Shown here one piece after another: positions 1 to 8,150 of a stretch of DNA of 64,000 nucleotides. The translations under genes were made by a program, and so were the position numbers. Position 1 is the first letter of the stretch, and each line of letters starts with the position of its first letter. The notes under the pieces were generated by a model, which was given only the letters and a program-made list of their open reading frames with translations, was not told where the DNA came from and did no database searches. This DNA comes from Kaistia adipata DSM 17808 (lineage in GTDB: Bacteria > Pseudomonadota > Alphaproteobacteria > Rhizobiales > Kaistiaceae), in assembly GCF_000423225.1 (NCBI RefSeq), contig NZ_KE383991.1:754217-818216 (forward strand), read 5' to 3'.

Positions 1-2205
1 CTGGTGCTCGCCGGCGCCGGCACCGGCAAGACCCGCGTCCTGACGACGCGCATCGCCCACCTGCTCGCGACCGGCAAGGCCTATCCGAGCCAGATCCTCG
101 CCGTCACCTTCACCAACAAGGCGGCGCGCGAGATGCGCCACCGCATCGGCGAGCTGATCGGCCCCTCGGTCGAGGGCATGAACTGGCTGGGCACCTTCCA
201 CTCGATCGGCGTCAAGATCCTGCGCCGGCACGCCGAGCTGGTCGGGCTCCGCTCGGATTTCACCATTCTCGACACCGACGACCAGATCCGCCTGATGAAG
301 CAGGTGATCCAGGCCGAGAACATCGACGAGAAGCGCTGGCCGGCGCGCCAGCTGGCCAACCTGATCGACAGCTGGAAGAACCGCGGCCTGACGCCGGACG
401 ACGTGCCGCCGGGCGATGGCGGCTCCTTCGCCGACGGCCGGGGCGTCAAGCTCTACCGGGCCTACCAGGCACGGCTGAAGACGCTGAACGCCTGCGACTT
501 CGGTGATCTGCTTCTGGAAAACCTGCGCCTGTTCCGCGAGCATCCCGACGTGCTCCGGGACTATCACCAGCGCTTCCACTACATGCTGGTCGACGAGTAC
601 CAGGACACCAACGTCGCGCAGTATCTCTGGCTGCGCCTGCTGGCGCAGGGCCGCAAGAACATCTGCTGCGTCGGTGATGACGACCAGTCGATCTATGGCT
701 GGCGTGGCGCCGAAGTCGACAACATCCTCCGCTTCGAGAAGGATTTTCCGGGCGCCGTCGTCATCAAGCTCGAGCGCAACTACCGCTCGACCTCGCACAT
801 CCTCGGCGCCGCCTCGCACCTGATCACCCACAATGAGGGCCGGCTCGGCAAGACTCTGTTCACCGACGCGACCGATCCCGACGCGTCGCGCGTCCGCGTC
901 GCCTCGGCCTGGGATTCGGAGGAAGAGGCCCGCGCCATCGGCGAGGAGATCGAGGCGCTGCAGCGCAAGGGCCACAAGCTGAACGACATGGCGATCCTGG
1001 TGCGCGCCTCGTTCCAGATGCGTTCCTTCGAGGAGCGCTTCGTCACCATCGGCCTCAACTACCGCGTCATCGGCGGTCCGCGCTTCTACGAGCGGCAGGA
1101 AATCCGCGATGCGCTCGCCTATCTGCGCGTCGTCGCGCAGCCGGCCGACGACCTCGCCTTCGAGCGCATCGTCAACGTGCCGAAGCGCAGCATCGGCGAA
1201 ACGACGGTGCGGTTGCTGCACGACCATGCGCGGGCCCGCAACATCCCGATCCTCCAGGCGACCGAAGAGCTGATCGATACCGAGGAGATCAAGTCCTCCA
1301 AGACGCGCGCCGCGCTGCGCGACCTGCTCGCCTCCTTCGCGCTCTGGCGCTCGAAGCTCGACCAGATGAAGCATGGCGAACTGGCCGAGATGATCCTGGA
1401 GGAGAGCGGCTACACCGACATGTGGCAGCAGGACCGCTCCGCCGACGCGCCCGGCCGGCTCGAAAACCTGAAGGAACTGATCCGCTCGATGGAGGCATTC
1501 GAATCCCTCGGCGGCTTCCTCGAGCACATCGCCCTCGTCATGGACACGGACAACGCCGAGAACCAGGACGCCGTCTCGATCATGACGCTGCACTCGGCCA
1601 AGGGTCTCGAATTCGAGACCGTGTTCCTGCCCGGCTGGGAGGAAGGCCTGTTCCCGCACCAGCGCTCGCTCGACGAAAGCGGCCGCGCCGGCCTCGAGGA
1701 GGAACGCCGCCTCGCCTATGTCGGCATCACGCGGGCCAAGCAGCGCGCCATGATCTGGTTCGCCTCGAACCGCCGCATCCACGGCCTCTGGCAATCCAAC
1801 GTGCCGTCGCGCTTCCTCGACGAACTGCCGGAGAAGCATGTCGAGGTGATCGAGCAGACCTCGAACTATGGCGGCTACAATGTCGGCGGCTACGGCAATT
1901 ACGGCGCCAGCCGCTTCGACCGCGCCGACAGCTTCAACAACACCTATTCGACCCCCGGCTGGCAGCGCGCCCAGGCGAACAAGGCCTCGGCGCAGGCGCA
2001 CGCGCGCGCGGCGCCGCGCCAGATCGAGGGCGAACTCGTCGCGAAATCAACCGGTTCCGGCTCGAAGTACAAGCTCGGCGAGAGGGTCTTCCATCAGAAG
2101 TTCGGCTATGGCGCGATCGTCGAGATCGAGGGCAACAAGCTCACCGTCGCCTTCGAGAAGGCCGGCACCAAGAAGGTGGTCGACAGCTTCGTGACGAAAC
2201 ACTAG
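1..2205 (+). CDS. uvrD: UvrD/PcrA-type ATP-dependent DNA helicase, 5' end cut by window
   Basis: Superfamily 1A 3'-5' DNA helicase of the UvrD/PcrA/Rep group, which unwinds DNA in repair and at stalled forks. The frame is open from the first base, so the true N-terminus lies outside the window; 734 codons with the stop are present. Motifs in order are Walker A (AGAGTGKT, first eleven visible residues), motif II VDEYQDTN, motif III GDDDQSIYGWRG, motif IV LERNYRS, motif V with TLHSAKGLEFE, and motif VI RRLAYVGITRAK. A Gly/Tyr/Asn-rich linker is followed by a C-terminal Tudor-like module (GERVFHQKFGYGAIVEIEGN), as in PcrA/UvrD of alphaproteobacteria. Only about the first 20-30 residues appear to be missing. 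It converges on the minus-strand acetyltransferase gene. Confidence 0.95.
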   Translation: MVLAGAGTGKTRVLTTRIAHLLATGKAYPSQILAVTFTNKAAREMRHRIGELIGPSVEGMNWLGTFHSIGVKILRRHAELVGLRSDFTILDTDDQIRLMKQVIQAENIDEKRWPARQLANLIDSWKNRGLTPDDVPPGDGGSFADGRGVKLYRAYQARLKTLNACDFGDLLLENLRLFREHPDVLRDYHQRFHYMLVDEYQDTNVAQYLWLRLLAQGRKNICCVGDDDQSIYGWRGAEVDNILRFEKDFPGAVVIKLERNYRSTSHILGAASHLITHNEGRLGKTLFTDATDPDASRVRVASAWDSEEEARAIGEEIEALQRKGHKLNDMAILVRASFQMRSFEERFVTIGLNYRVIGGPRFYERQEIRDALAYLRVVAQPADDLAFERIVNVPKRSIGETTVRLLHDHARARNIPILQATEELIDTEEIKSSKTRAALRDLLASFALWRSKLDQMKHGELAEMILEESGYTDMWQQDRSADAPGRLENLKELIRSMEAFESLGGFLEHIALVMDTDNAENQDAVSIMTLHSAKGLEFETVFLPGWEEGLFPHQRSLDESGRAGLEEERRLAYVGITRAKQRAMIWFASNRRIHGLWQSNVPSRFLDELPEKHVEVIEQTSNYGGYNVGGYGNYGASRFDRADSFNNTYSTPGWQRAQANKASAQAHARAAPRQIEGELVAKSTGSGSKYKLGERVFHQKFGYGAIVEIEGNKLTVAFEKAGTKKVVDSFVTKH

Positions 2206-2241
2206 GCGAAGATACTTCCAGCCTTGAGGCATCAGCACCCT

Positions 2242-2272
2242 CTTTCACCTCTCCCTCAGGGAGAGGTGAAAG
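2242..2272. repeat. Perfect palindrome between convergent genes (terminator or REP half-element)
   Basis: Two 15-base arms (CTTTCACCTCTCCCT and its exact complement) are separated by a single base. It lies between uvrD and the convergent GNAT gene, so it could stop transcription from both sides. The core (TTCACCTCTCCC...GGGAGAGGTGAA) is shared with both arms of the larger repeat at 62624-62753, so it also looks like a half-copy of that repeat family. There is no strong T-run on either side. Confidence 0.75.
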
Positions 2273-2298
2273 CTAGGTTCCCCCAGACTTCTCTCGTT

Positions 2299-2697
2299 CT
2301 AGCCCGGCTGCAGGCGCATCAGCCCCGCCTCGGTCGGCCGGAAGCCGCAGCCGTGGTAAAAGGCCGCGAGATGCGGCTCGAAATCGACATGCAGCCAGGA
2401 GGCGCCGCGTTCCGCCGCCAACTCTGCCGCGCGGCGCACCAGGCGCGTGCCGAGGCCGGTGCGGCGGTGGTCCGGGTGCACGGTCGGATCGAGCAGGAAG
2501 GCGTGCACGCCGCCATCCCAGGCGACGTTGACGAAGCCGACCAGGACGTCATCGGCATAGGCGCCGAGATGGACGAGGCTGCGCGACAGGATCGCCTGCG
2601 GATCCGCCGGTCCCTCGGCCTGCCATGCCGCCCGCCAGAGCCGATCGAGCGCCGCGGCGTCGGGAAAGGGATCGACGCGGATTTCGGTTTCGGCCAT
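2299..2697 (-). CDS. GNAT-family N-acetyltransferase
   Basis: Small acetyl-CoA-dependent N-acetyltransferase, substrate unknown. Starting at the ATG at 2697 (MAETEIRV) it has 132 residues. The GNAT core is visible: a beta-strand pair with VGFVNVAWDGGVHAFLLDP, then the acetyl-CoA loop HPDHRRTGLGTRLV (the R/Q-x-x-G-x-G/A motif), a following helix RRAAELAAERGA, and the last strand FYHGCGFRPTEAG. In-frame TTG and ATG codons at 2712 and 2706 would add three to five residues; the ATG at 2697 is preferred because the family fold begins there. It stands alone between uvrD and prmA, divergent from prmA, so its partner is not indicated by context. Confidence 0.85.
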   Translation of the reverse strand: MAETEIRVDPFPDAAALDRLWRAAWQAEGPADPQAILSRSLVHLGAYADDVLVGFVNVAWDGGVHAFLLDPTVHPDHRRTGLGTRLVRRAAELAAERGASWLHVDFEPHLAAFYHGCGFRPTEAGLMRLQPG

Positions 2698-2768
2698 GAA
2701 GCACATTCCCAATTCGGTTCAGAGGCGGATATGAAGACATCATCCGCCGCCAGACAAGGTTCACGCCA

Positions 2769-3635
2769 TTGACCCTCATCGCCTCCCTCAACCTTGCCAA
2801 GGAATCCGACGCGACCCGCCTGATCGAGGCGATCGGCGAGGACGAGGCGCTCGGCTTTCCCTCCGCCGCGACGACGGAGCAGGCTGACCAGAGCTGGACC
2901 GTCGACGTCTATTTCGAGGAAGCGCCCGACGAGGCGGCGCTCGCCCGCGTGCTCGCCACAGCGCTTGGCCCCGAGGCCGGCCGGTTCGTCGTCTCGGACC
3001 TTCCCGACGAGGACTGGGTGGCGAAGTCGCTGGAGGGCCTGAAGCCGGTCCGCGCCGGCCGTTTCCTCGTGCATGGCAGCCACGACCGCGACAAGATCCA
3101 GCCGGGCGACATCGCCATCGAGATCGAGGCGGCCGAAGCCTTCGGCACCGGCCATCACGGCACGACGGCGGGCTGCCTGGAGGAGATCGACCGGCTCGGC
3201 CAGTCGCATGACTACAAGAGCATCCTCGATCTCGGCACCGGTACGGGCGTGCTCGCCATCGCCATCGCCAAGGCCTGGCAGAAGCCGGTGCTCGCGACCG
3301 ACATCGATCCGATCGCCACCCGCGTCACCGCCGAGAACGCCGCCCTCAATGGCGTCGGCGAACTGATCGACGCGGCGACGGCGGAAGGCTTCGGCAATCC
3401 CGTCCTCGCCGTCCGCGCGCCCTATGACCTGATCGTCGCCAACATCCTCGCGGGTCCGCTGATCGCGCTGGCGCCGGAAGTCGTCGCCCACCTCGCGCCG
3501 AAGGGGACGGTGCTGCTGTCGGGCCTGCTGACGGCGCAGGGACCGTCCGTCGCCGCCGCCTACGAGGCCGAGGGCCTGAAGCTAACGCGCACCGGCGAAC
3601 AGGAAGGCTGGCTGACGCTGACGCTGGAGCGGTAG
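2769..3635 (+). CDS. prmA: Ribosomal protein L11 methyltransferase
   Basis: SAM-dependent methyltransferase that modifies lysines and the N-terminus of ribosomal protein L11. It has 288 residues, the usual PrmA length. The N-terminal substrate domain is followed by the hallmark AFGTGHHGTTAGCLE, then SAM motif I LDLGTGTGVLAIA, an acidic ribose-binding segment ATDIDPIA, the catalytic-domain NANILAGPL-type motif (here VANILAGPLIALAP) and LSGLL near the C-terminus. The start codon is TTG, with AAGG about nine bases upstream. There is no in-frame ATG ahead of it, because the overlapping ATG frame stops at 2772. It is divergent from the acetyltransferase gene and followed by repeats. Confidence 0.95.
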   Translation: MTLIASLNLAKESDATRLIEAIGEDEALGFPSAATTEQADQSWTVDVYFEEAPDEAALARVLATALGPEAGRFVVSDLPDEDWVAKSLEGLKPVRAGRFLVHGSHDRDKIQPGDIAIEIEAAEAFGTGHHGTTAGCLEEIDRLGQSHDYKSILDLGTGTGVLAIAIAKAWQKPVLATDIDPIATRVTAENAALNGVGELIDAATAEGFGNPVLAVRAPYDLIVANILAGPLIALAPEVVAHLAPKGTVLLSGLLTAQGPSVAAAYEAEGLKLTRTGEQEGWLTLTLER

Positions 3636-3674
3636 AGGGCAAGCTCCGGGCTCTACGTTAGCCCACGCTCGCCG

Positions 3675-3782
3675 TCATCCTCGCGAAAAGCGAGGATCCA
3701 TGCATCCGGGTCCCCGGACGCGAAAACGCCGGCAGCCCGGCTGAATGGATCCCGGATCTCCGCTTCGCTGCGTCCGGGATGA
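3675..3782. repeat. Composite palindromic intergenic repeat, family B
   Basis: Outer ends TCATCC (3675-3680) and GGATGA (3777-3782) face each other, and inner segments GGATCCATGCA and TGAATGGATCC also pair. Each arm carries its own hairpin: TCGCG-AAAA-GCGA on the left, and on the right GGATCTCCGC...GCGTCC around CTTCG. The right arm matches the widespread rhizobial repeat with CCCGGACGCAGCGAAG on the other strand. It lies just downstream of prmA and may also end its transcript. Confidence 0.75.
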
Positions 3783-3863
3783 AGGCAGAGCTATATCACC
3801 GCCGGCTCGGGCGCTCCCCGCGCCGAAGAAGGCCCGATCCGGACCGCATTCGCAAAGCGCGAT

Positions 3864-4007
3864 CATCATCCTGAGGTGCCCGGCAAAGCCGGGCCTCGAA
3901 GGAGGGTCCAGGGAACGGCCCGGGCTTCCAGCCCAGGTCTACAGACTGGCGTGCTTTGCTGGATCGTCCTTCGAGGCCTCGCTCACGCGAGGCACCTCAG
4001 GATGATG
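3864..4007. repeat. Paired palindromic intergenic repeat, family C
   Basis: A 144-base element. The left end CATCATCCTGAGGTGC (3864-3879) and right end GCACCTCAGGATGATG (3992-4007) are exact complements. Inner blocks GCCTCGAAGGAGGGTCCA and TGGATCGTCCTTCGAGGC also pair with few mismatches. Between these blocks each arm has a different small hairpin: CCCGGCAAAGCCGGG on the left and CTCGC-TCACG-CGAG-type on the right. The gap from prmA (3635) to the CoA-transferase stop (4062) holds only this element and the one at 3675-3782. Confidence 0.8.
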
Positions 4008-4061
4008 GCGGAGCCGGTCGAACGGCGAGGAAGACTGGAGCTTGAGGTAGCCGCGAGCCGC

Positions 4062-5564
4062 CTACCCCACCGCCGGCAGCATCGAGCCCGTCTCCTCCTG
4101 GCGCAGGTGCCAGGAATAGGCCTCGGCGAGAAGATGCGGGGTCTGGCCGCCGCGCTGCTTGACGGCGCGACGGTAATAGTCGGCCGCGAGCTCGCGATAG
4201 CTCGGATGGATGCAATTGGCGATGATCACCTCGGCGCGCTCGCGCGGGGCGAGGCCGCGCAGGTCGGCGAGGCCGTTTTCCGTCACCACCACGTCGACGT
4301 CATGCTCGTTGTGGTCGACATGCGGCACCATCGGCACGATGCGCGAGATCGAGCCATCCTTGGCAAGCGACTTGGTGACGAAGATGCCCATATAGGCGTT
4401 GCGGGCGAAATCGCCGGAACCGCCGATGCCGTTCATCATGTGCGTGCCGCCGACATGCGTCGAGTTGACGTTGCCGTAGATGTCGCATTCGAGCGCCGTG
4501 TTGATGGCGATGACGCCGAGCCGGCGGATCACCTCGGGATGGTTCGAGATCTCCTGCGGGCGCAGCACGAGGCGGCTCTTGTACTGGCCGATATTCGGCA
4601 TGACACGCGCCTGGCAGGCGGCCGAGAGCGTGATCGAGGAGCCGGAGGCGAAGGCGAGCTTGCCGGAATCGAACAGCTCGAACGTGCTGTCCTGCAGCAC
4701 CTCGCTGTACATGGTCAGGTCATGGAACGGGCTGTCGATCAGCCCGTGCAGCACGGCGTTGGCGATCGAGCCGATGCCGGCCTGCAGCGGGCCGAGCCGG
4801 TCGGTGAGCCGCCCCTTGCGCACCTCGGAGCCGAGGAACTCGATCAGGTGGCCGGCGATCGCCTTGGTCTCGTCGTCGGGCGGCGTCGTCTCGGCCGAGC
4901 TGTCCTCGCGCTTGGTGACGACGATCGCCGCGATCTTGGCCGGATCGATCGGGATGAACGGCAGGCCGACGCGGCTGTCCGGCGTGATGACGGGGATCGG
5001 CTCGCGATGCGGCCGCCGGGTCGGGATGTAGATGTCGTGCAGGCCCTCGAGCTCGGGCGACTGGTCGAGGTTGAGCTCGATGATCACCTTCTCGGCGAGG
5101 ATGGCGAAGGTGGCGGAATTGCCGACCGAGGTGGTCGGGATGATGCCGCCCTCGCGGGTGATCGCCACCGCCTCGACGACGGCGACGTCGATCGGGCCCA
5201 TCTGGCGCGACCGCAGCAGTTCGACGGTCTCGGAGAGATGCTGGTCGATGAACATCACCTCGCCCTTGTTCAGGGCGGAGCGCAGCACGCGATCGGACTG
5301 GAACGGCAGGCGGCGCTTCAGGACATGCGAGCGGGTCAGCACCTCGTCGATGCCGTTGCCGAGCGAGGCGCCGGTGATCAGCGTGATGCCGAAGGGCTCG
5401 GTCGCGGCGCGCTCGGCGAGCGCCAGCGGCACCGCCTTGGCGTCGCCGGCGCGGGTGAAACCGCTCATGCCGACCACCATGCCGTCGCGGATCAGCGACG
5501 CCGCCTCGGCTGGCGACATGACCTTGTCGTGGAGCGATGCGAGACGAATGCGGTCCTGCAACAT
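4062..5564 (-). CDS. Acetyl-CoA hydrolase/transferase family protein (succinyl-CoA:acetate CoA-transferase type)
   Basis: Moves coenzyme A between acyl groups, most likely acetate and succinate, linking acetate handling to the TCA cycle. From the ATG at 5564 (MLQDRIRLAS) it has 500 residues, the normal length for the AarC/Cat1 family; a longer open frame upstream has no family similarity. The probable catalytic glutamate is Glu288 in the segment MYSEVLQDS, equivalent to the TEM/SEV glutamate that forms the CoA thioester intermediate. Other family landmarks are SGFTRAGDAKAVP, GSSITLSAACQARVMPNIGQ, ALECDIYGNVNSTHVGGT and the C-terminal SENG-like VVVTENGLADLRGL. The gene stands alone on the minus strand, with repeats downstream. 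Succinate-CoA transferase and true acetyl-CoA hydrolase activity cannot be told apart here. Confidence 0.9.
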   Translation of the reverse strand: MLQDRIRLASLHDKVMSPAEAASLIRDGMVVGMSGFTRAGDAKAVPLALAERAATEPFGITLITGASLGNGIDEVLTRSHVLKRRLPFQSDRVLRSALNKGEVMFIDQHLSETVELLRSRQMGPIDVAVVEAVAITREGGIIPTTSVGNSATFAILAEKVIIELNLDQSPELEGLHDIYIPTRRPHREPIPVITPDSRVGLPFIPIDPAKIAAIVVTKREDSSAETTPPDDETKAIAGHLIEFLGSEVRKGRLTDRLGPLQAGIGSIANAVLHGLIDSPFHDLTMYSEVLQDSTFELFDSGKLAFASGSSITLSAACQARVMPNIGQYKSRLVLRPQEISNHPEVIRRLGVIAINTALECDIYGNVNSTHVGGTHMMNGIGGSGDFARNAYMGIFVTKSLAKDGSISRIVPMVPHVDHNEHDVDVVVTENGLADLRGLAPRERAEVIIANCIHPSYRELAADYYRRAVKQRGGQTPHLLAEAYSWHLRQEETGSMLPAVG

Positions 5565-5727
5565 GCTGGAGAACTCTCTGCTGGGGGCGTGCTGGGCCGG
5601 ACAATAGGCCGGTGGATCGCGCCGCGCACCCCGCAAAACGCACGAAATCCGCGACGGGCTGTCGCGGATTCCGGGATTCCAACTATGTCGCCGCGTCAGC
5701 CGGTCCAGGACCGGCCGGGTCGCGTGA

Positions 5728-5946
5728 TCAGATCAGGCCGCCCATCAGGCTGCGCTCATGCGTCTCGCGGTCGTAGCCGAAGGTGGCCAGCGCAGCGTCG
5801 TCGAGCGAGAGCTGGTAGCCGTTGACGAAGCGCTTGGTGCGGCGCTCGCCGACATGGCTCAGGCGGGCCACAGCGCGCGGCACGACGCCCCGCCCGCGGC
5901 TTCCCGCCGGGGCAACGCCGATTTCGCCATAAGCTGCAGCCAACAT
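5728..5946 (-). CDS. Small 72-residue protein of unknown function
   Basis: No family can be named with confidence. The start is well supported: ATG at 5946, preceded by AAAGGAAA about eight bases upstream. The protein is basic in the middle (SRGRGVVPRAVARLSHVGERRTKRFV) and ends with a short LSLDDAALATFGYDRETHE segment. The pattern L-x-L-D-D-x-x-L-x-x-x-G-x-x-R resembles the tail of small DUF1127-type proteins, which are usually rich in Arg and involved in RNA or stress physiology; that link is only suggestive. There is no signal peptide or clear membrane segment. It is transcribed divergently from the aminopeptidase P gene, with its own upstream region of about 240 bases. Confidence 0.6.
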   Translation of the reverse strand: MLAAAYGEIGVAPAGSRGRGVVPRAVARLSHVGERRTKRFVNGYQLSLDDAALATFGYDRETHERSLMGGLI

Positions 5947-6063
5947 GATCCAGTTTCCTTTTACGTAAGGCGCAGTGCGCCGGAGATGACGAGGCATACA
6001 TAGCGACCTTCCGCGCGCGAAAGAACAGCTGCAACGGAATGACAGACATGCGGTTTTTGCAAC

Positions 6064-6086
6064 GCACAAGCTCCGGTGGATTGTGC
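6064..6086. promoter_or_regulatory. Inverted repeat in divergent promoter region
   Basis: GCACAA (6064-6069) and TTGTGC (6081-6086) are exact complements 11 bases apart, and the similarity extends unevenly outwards (TTGC-AAC and ACC-GCAA). The site lies between the small unknown gene and the aminopeptidase P gene (intergenic 5947-6184) and could be an operator for either. No convincing pair of promoter boxes was found here. Confidence 0.3.
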
Positions 6087-6184
6087 ACCGCAACGCAAAC
6101 GGGATCGCCAGGCGAATTGCCGAGGCCGGATCGCGCCGCTAGGGTCGCGCAAACCGTCGCGACCAGCGAAGAAGGCACCAGCGA

Positions 6185-8020
6185 ATGTTCCAGAATTTCG
6201 ACGCGCCCAGCCGCGCCCACCCGATCACCGATCGCCTCGTCGCGCTGCGCGCCCACCTCGCGCGCGCCGGCCTAGCTGGCTTCGTCGTGCCACATGCGGA
6301 CGAGTATCAGGGCGAATACATCCCCGCCTCCGCCGAGCGACTCGCCTGGCTGACGGGCTTCACCGGATCGGCCGGCGCCGCCGTGGTGCTGGCGAAGGAG
6401 GCCGCCGTCTTCGTCGACGGGCGCTACACGCTGCAGGTGCGCGACCAGGTCGACGTCGCCGACTTCACTCCCGAGGACCTCATTGCTGCACCGCCGCATA
6501 CGTGGCTGAAGGGCCGGCTCAAGGCCGGCGACCGCATCGGCTATGACCCGCGCCTGATGACGCTCGCGGAAGTGCGCCGCCTGGAGACCGTCTGCAACGC
6601 CGCCGGCGCCGCCTTCGTCGCGCTCGACGAGAACCCGATCGACGCCATCTGGCACGACCGTCCCGCCGCCCCGCTGTTCCAGGTCATGCAGCAGCCGGAC
6701 GAGCTCGCCGGCGAAAGCGCCGACGCCAAGATCGCCCGCCTGCAGGCGATCCTCGCCGACAAGGACGTCGACGCGGCGATCCTGGCGCAGTCGGATTCGA
6801 TCGCCTGGACCTTCAACATCCGCGGCGCCGACGTGCCGCACAATCCCGTCGTCCTTTCCTATGCGCTGCTCCGCCGCGACGGCCGGCCGACGCTCTATGT
6901 CGACGGCCGCAAGCTCTCCAACAGCATCCGCGACGATCTCGCCAAGCGCGCCGACATCAAGGAAGAACGCGCCTTCCTCGCCGACCTGACGGCGCTCGGC
7001 AAAAGCGGCGCGAAGGTCCTCGTCGATCCGCAGACGACCCCTGCCCTGTTCGCGCAGACGCTCGTCGCCGCGAACGGCGTCCTCGTCGAGGGCGCCGACC
7101 CCGTCGTGCTGCCGAAGGCCCGCAAGAACGCCGTCGAGCTCGACGGCACGCGCCGCGCGCATCGCCGCGACGGCGTCGCCATGACGCGCTTCCTCGCCTG
7201 GCTCGACGCCAACGGCGCCAAGGGCACGGAAACCGAGATCAGCGTCGCGAAGAAGCTGGAGACCTGCCGCGCCGAGGCCGGCGAGGCCGACGGCTCGCCC
7301 CTGCTGGAGATCTCCTTCGACACCATCTCCGGCGCCGGATCGGACGGCGCAATCGTGCACTACCGCGTCACCGAAGCGACCGACCGCAAGCTCGAGCCCG
7401 GCACGCTATATCTCGTCGATTCCGGCGCGCAATATCGCGACGGCACCACCGACATCACCCGCACCATCGCCATCGGCAAGCCCTCGGCCGAGATGCGCGA
7501 CCGCTTCACCCGGGTGCTGAAGGGTCATATCGCGCTCGCGACCGCGCGCTTCCCTAGGGGTACGACCGGCGCGCAGCTCGACACGCTCGCCCGCCATGCG
7601 CTCTGGCAGGCCGGCCTCGACTTCGACCACGGCGCCGGCCATGGCGTCGGCGTGTTCCTGTCGGTGCATGAAGGGCCGGTGCGGATCTCCAAGGCCGGCC
7701 ATCTGCCGCCGGAGCCCGGCATGATCCTTTCGAACGAGCCCGGCTACTACAAGACCGGCGCCTATGGCATCCGCATCGAGAACCTGATCGTCGTCACGCC
7801 ACCGGCGCCAATCGAGGGCGGCGACCGCGAGATGCTCGGTTTCGAGACGATCACGCTGGCGCCGATCGATCGCAATCTGATCGATACCGCCCTGCTCACC
7901 CCGGCCGAACGCGCCTGGATGGACGCCTATCACGCCCGCGTCCGCGAGGCGCTCGCGCCCGGCCTGCAGGGCGTCGACCTGCAGTTCCTGATCCAGGCGA
8001 CGCAACCGCTGGACGCATAG
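6185..8020 (+). CDS. pepP: Aminopeptidase P family protein (Xaa-Pro aminopeptidase, M24B)
   Basis: Metallopeptidase that removes an N-terminal residue preceding proline. It has 611 residues, the long three-domain form (two creatinase-like N-terminal domains plus the catalytic pita-bread domain), rather than the short 440-residue E. coli PepP. Domain 1 begins at about residue 10 (RAHPITDRLVALRAHL); domain 2 covers about 170-320. The catalytic domain carries all five metal ligands: Asp412 (VDSGAQY), Asp423 (TTDITRT), His486 (GAGHGVG), Glu518 (SNEPGYY) and Glu554 (GFETIT). It is cytoplasmic, with no signal peptide. A strong hairpin follows the stop codon, so it is probably transcribed alone. Confidence 0.93.
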   Translation: MFQNFDAPSRAHPITDRLVALRAHLARAGLAGFVVPHADEYQGEYIPASAERLAWLTGFTGSAGAAVVLAKEAAVFVDGRYTLQVRDQVDVADFTPEDLIAAPPHTWLKGRLKAGDRIGYDPRLMTLAEVRRLETVCNAAGAAFVALDENPIDAIWHDRPAAPLFQVMQQPDELAGESADAKIARLQAILADKDVDAAILAQSDSIAWTFNIRGADVPHNPVVLSYALLRRDGRPTLYVDGRKLSNSIRDDLAKRADIKEERAFLADLTALGKSGAKVLVDPQTTPALFAQTLVAANGVLVEGADPVVLPKARKNAVELDGTRRAHRRDGVAMTRFLAWLDANGAKGTETEISVAKKLETCRAEAGEADGSPLLEISFDTISGAGSDGAIVHYRVTEATDRKLEPGTLYLVDSGAQYRDGTTDITRTIAIGKPSAEMRDRFTRVLKGHIALATARFPRGTTGAQLDTLARHALWQAGLDFDHGAGHGVGVFLSVHEGPVRISKAGHLPPEPGMILSNEPGYYKTGAYGIRIENLIVVTPPAPIEGGDREMLGFETITLAPIDRNLIDTALLTPAERAWMDAYHARVREALAPGLQGVDLQFLIQATQPLDA

Positions 8021-8036
8021 CCAGTCACTCCGAATG

Positions 8037-8075
8037 CCATCACGGAACCTGTCAGCGCGACAGGTTTCGTGATGG
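8037..8075 (+). terminator. Strong hairpin after pepP
   Basis: CCATCACG-GAACCTGTC pairs with GACAGGTT-T-CGTGATGG around a five-base loop AGCGC, giving a stem of about 17 pairs with one or two mismatches. It begins 17 bases after the pepP stop. There is no T-run, so it could be a factor-assisted terminator or an mRNA-stabilising stem. Confidence 0.55.
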
Positions 8076-8150
8076 AACGTGACCTACCCGCCTCCGTTGT
8101 CCCGGCGAGCCCAAGCTCAATAGGCTAGAAAAGACACGGAGTTAACGACC

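Noticed and set aside
3876-5825. A 649-codon plus-strand frame beginning in the repeat region
   Set aside because: Antisense to the CoA-transferase gene, whose motifs and catalytic glutamate are clear. The frame is a compositional shadow.
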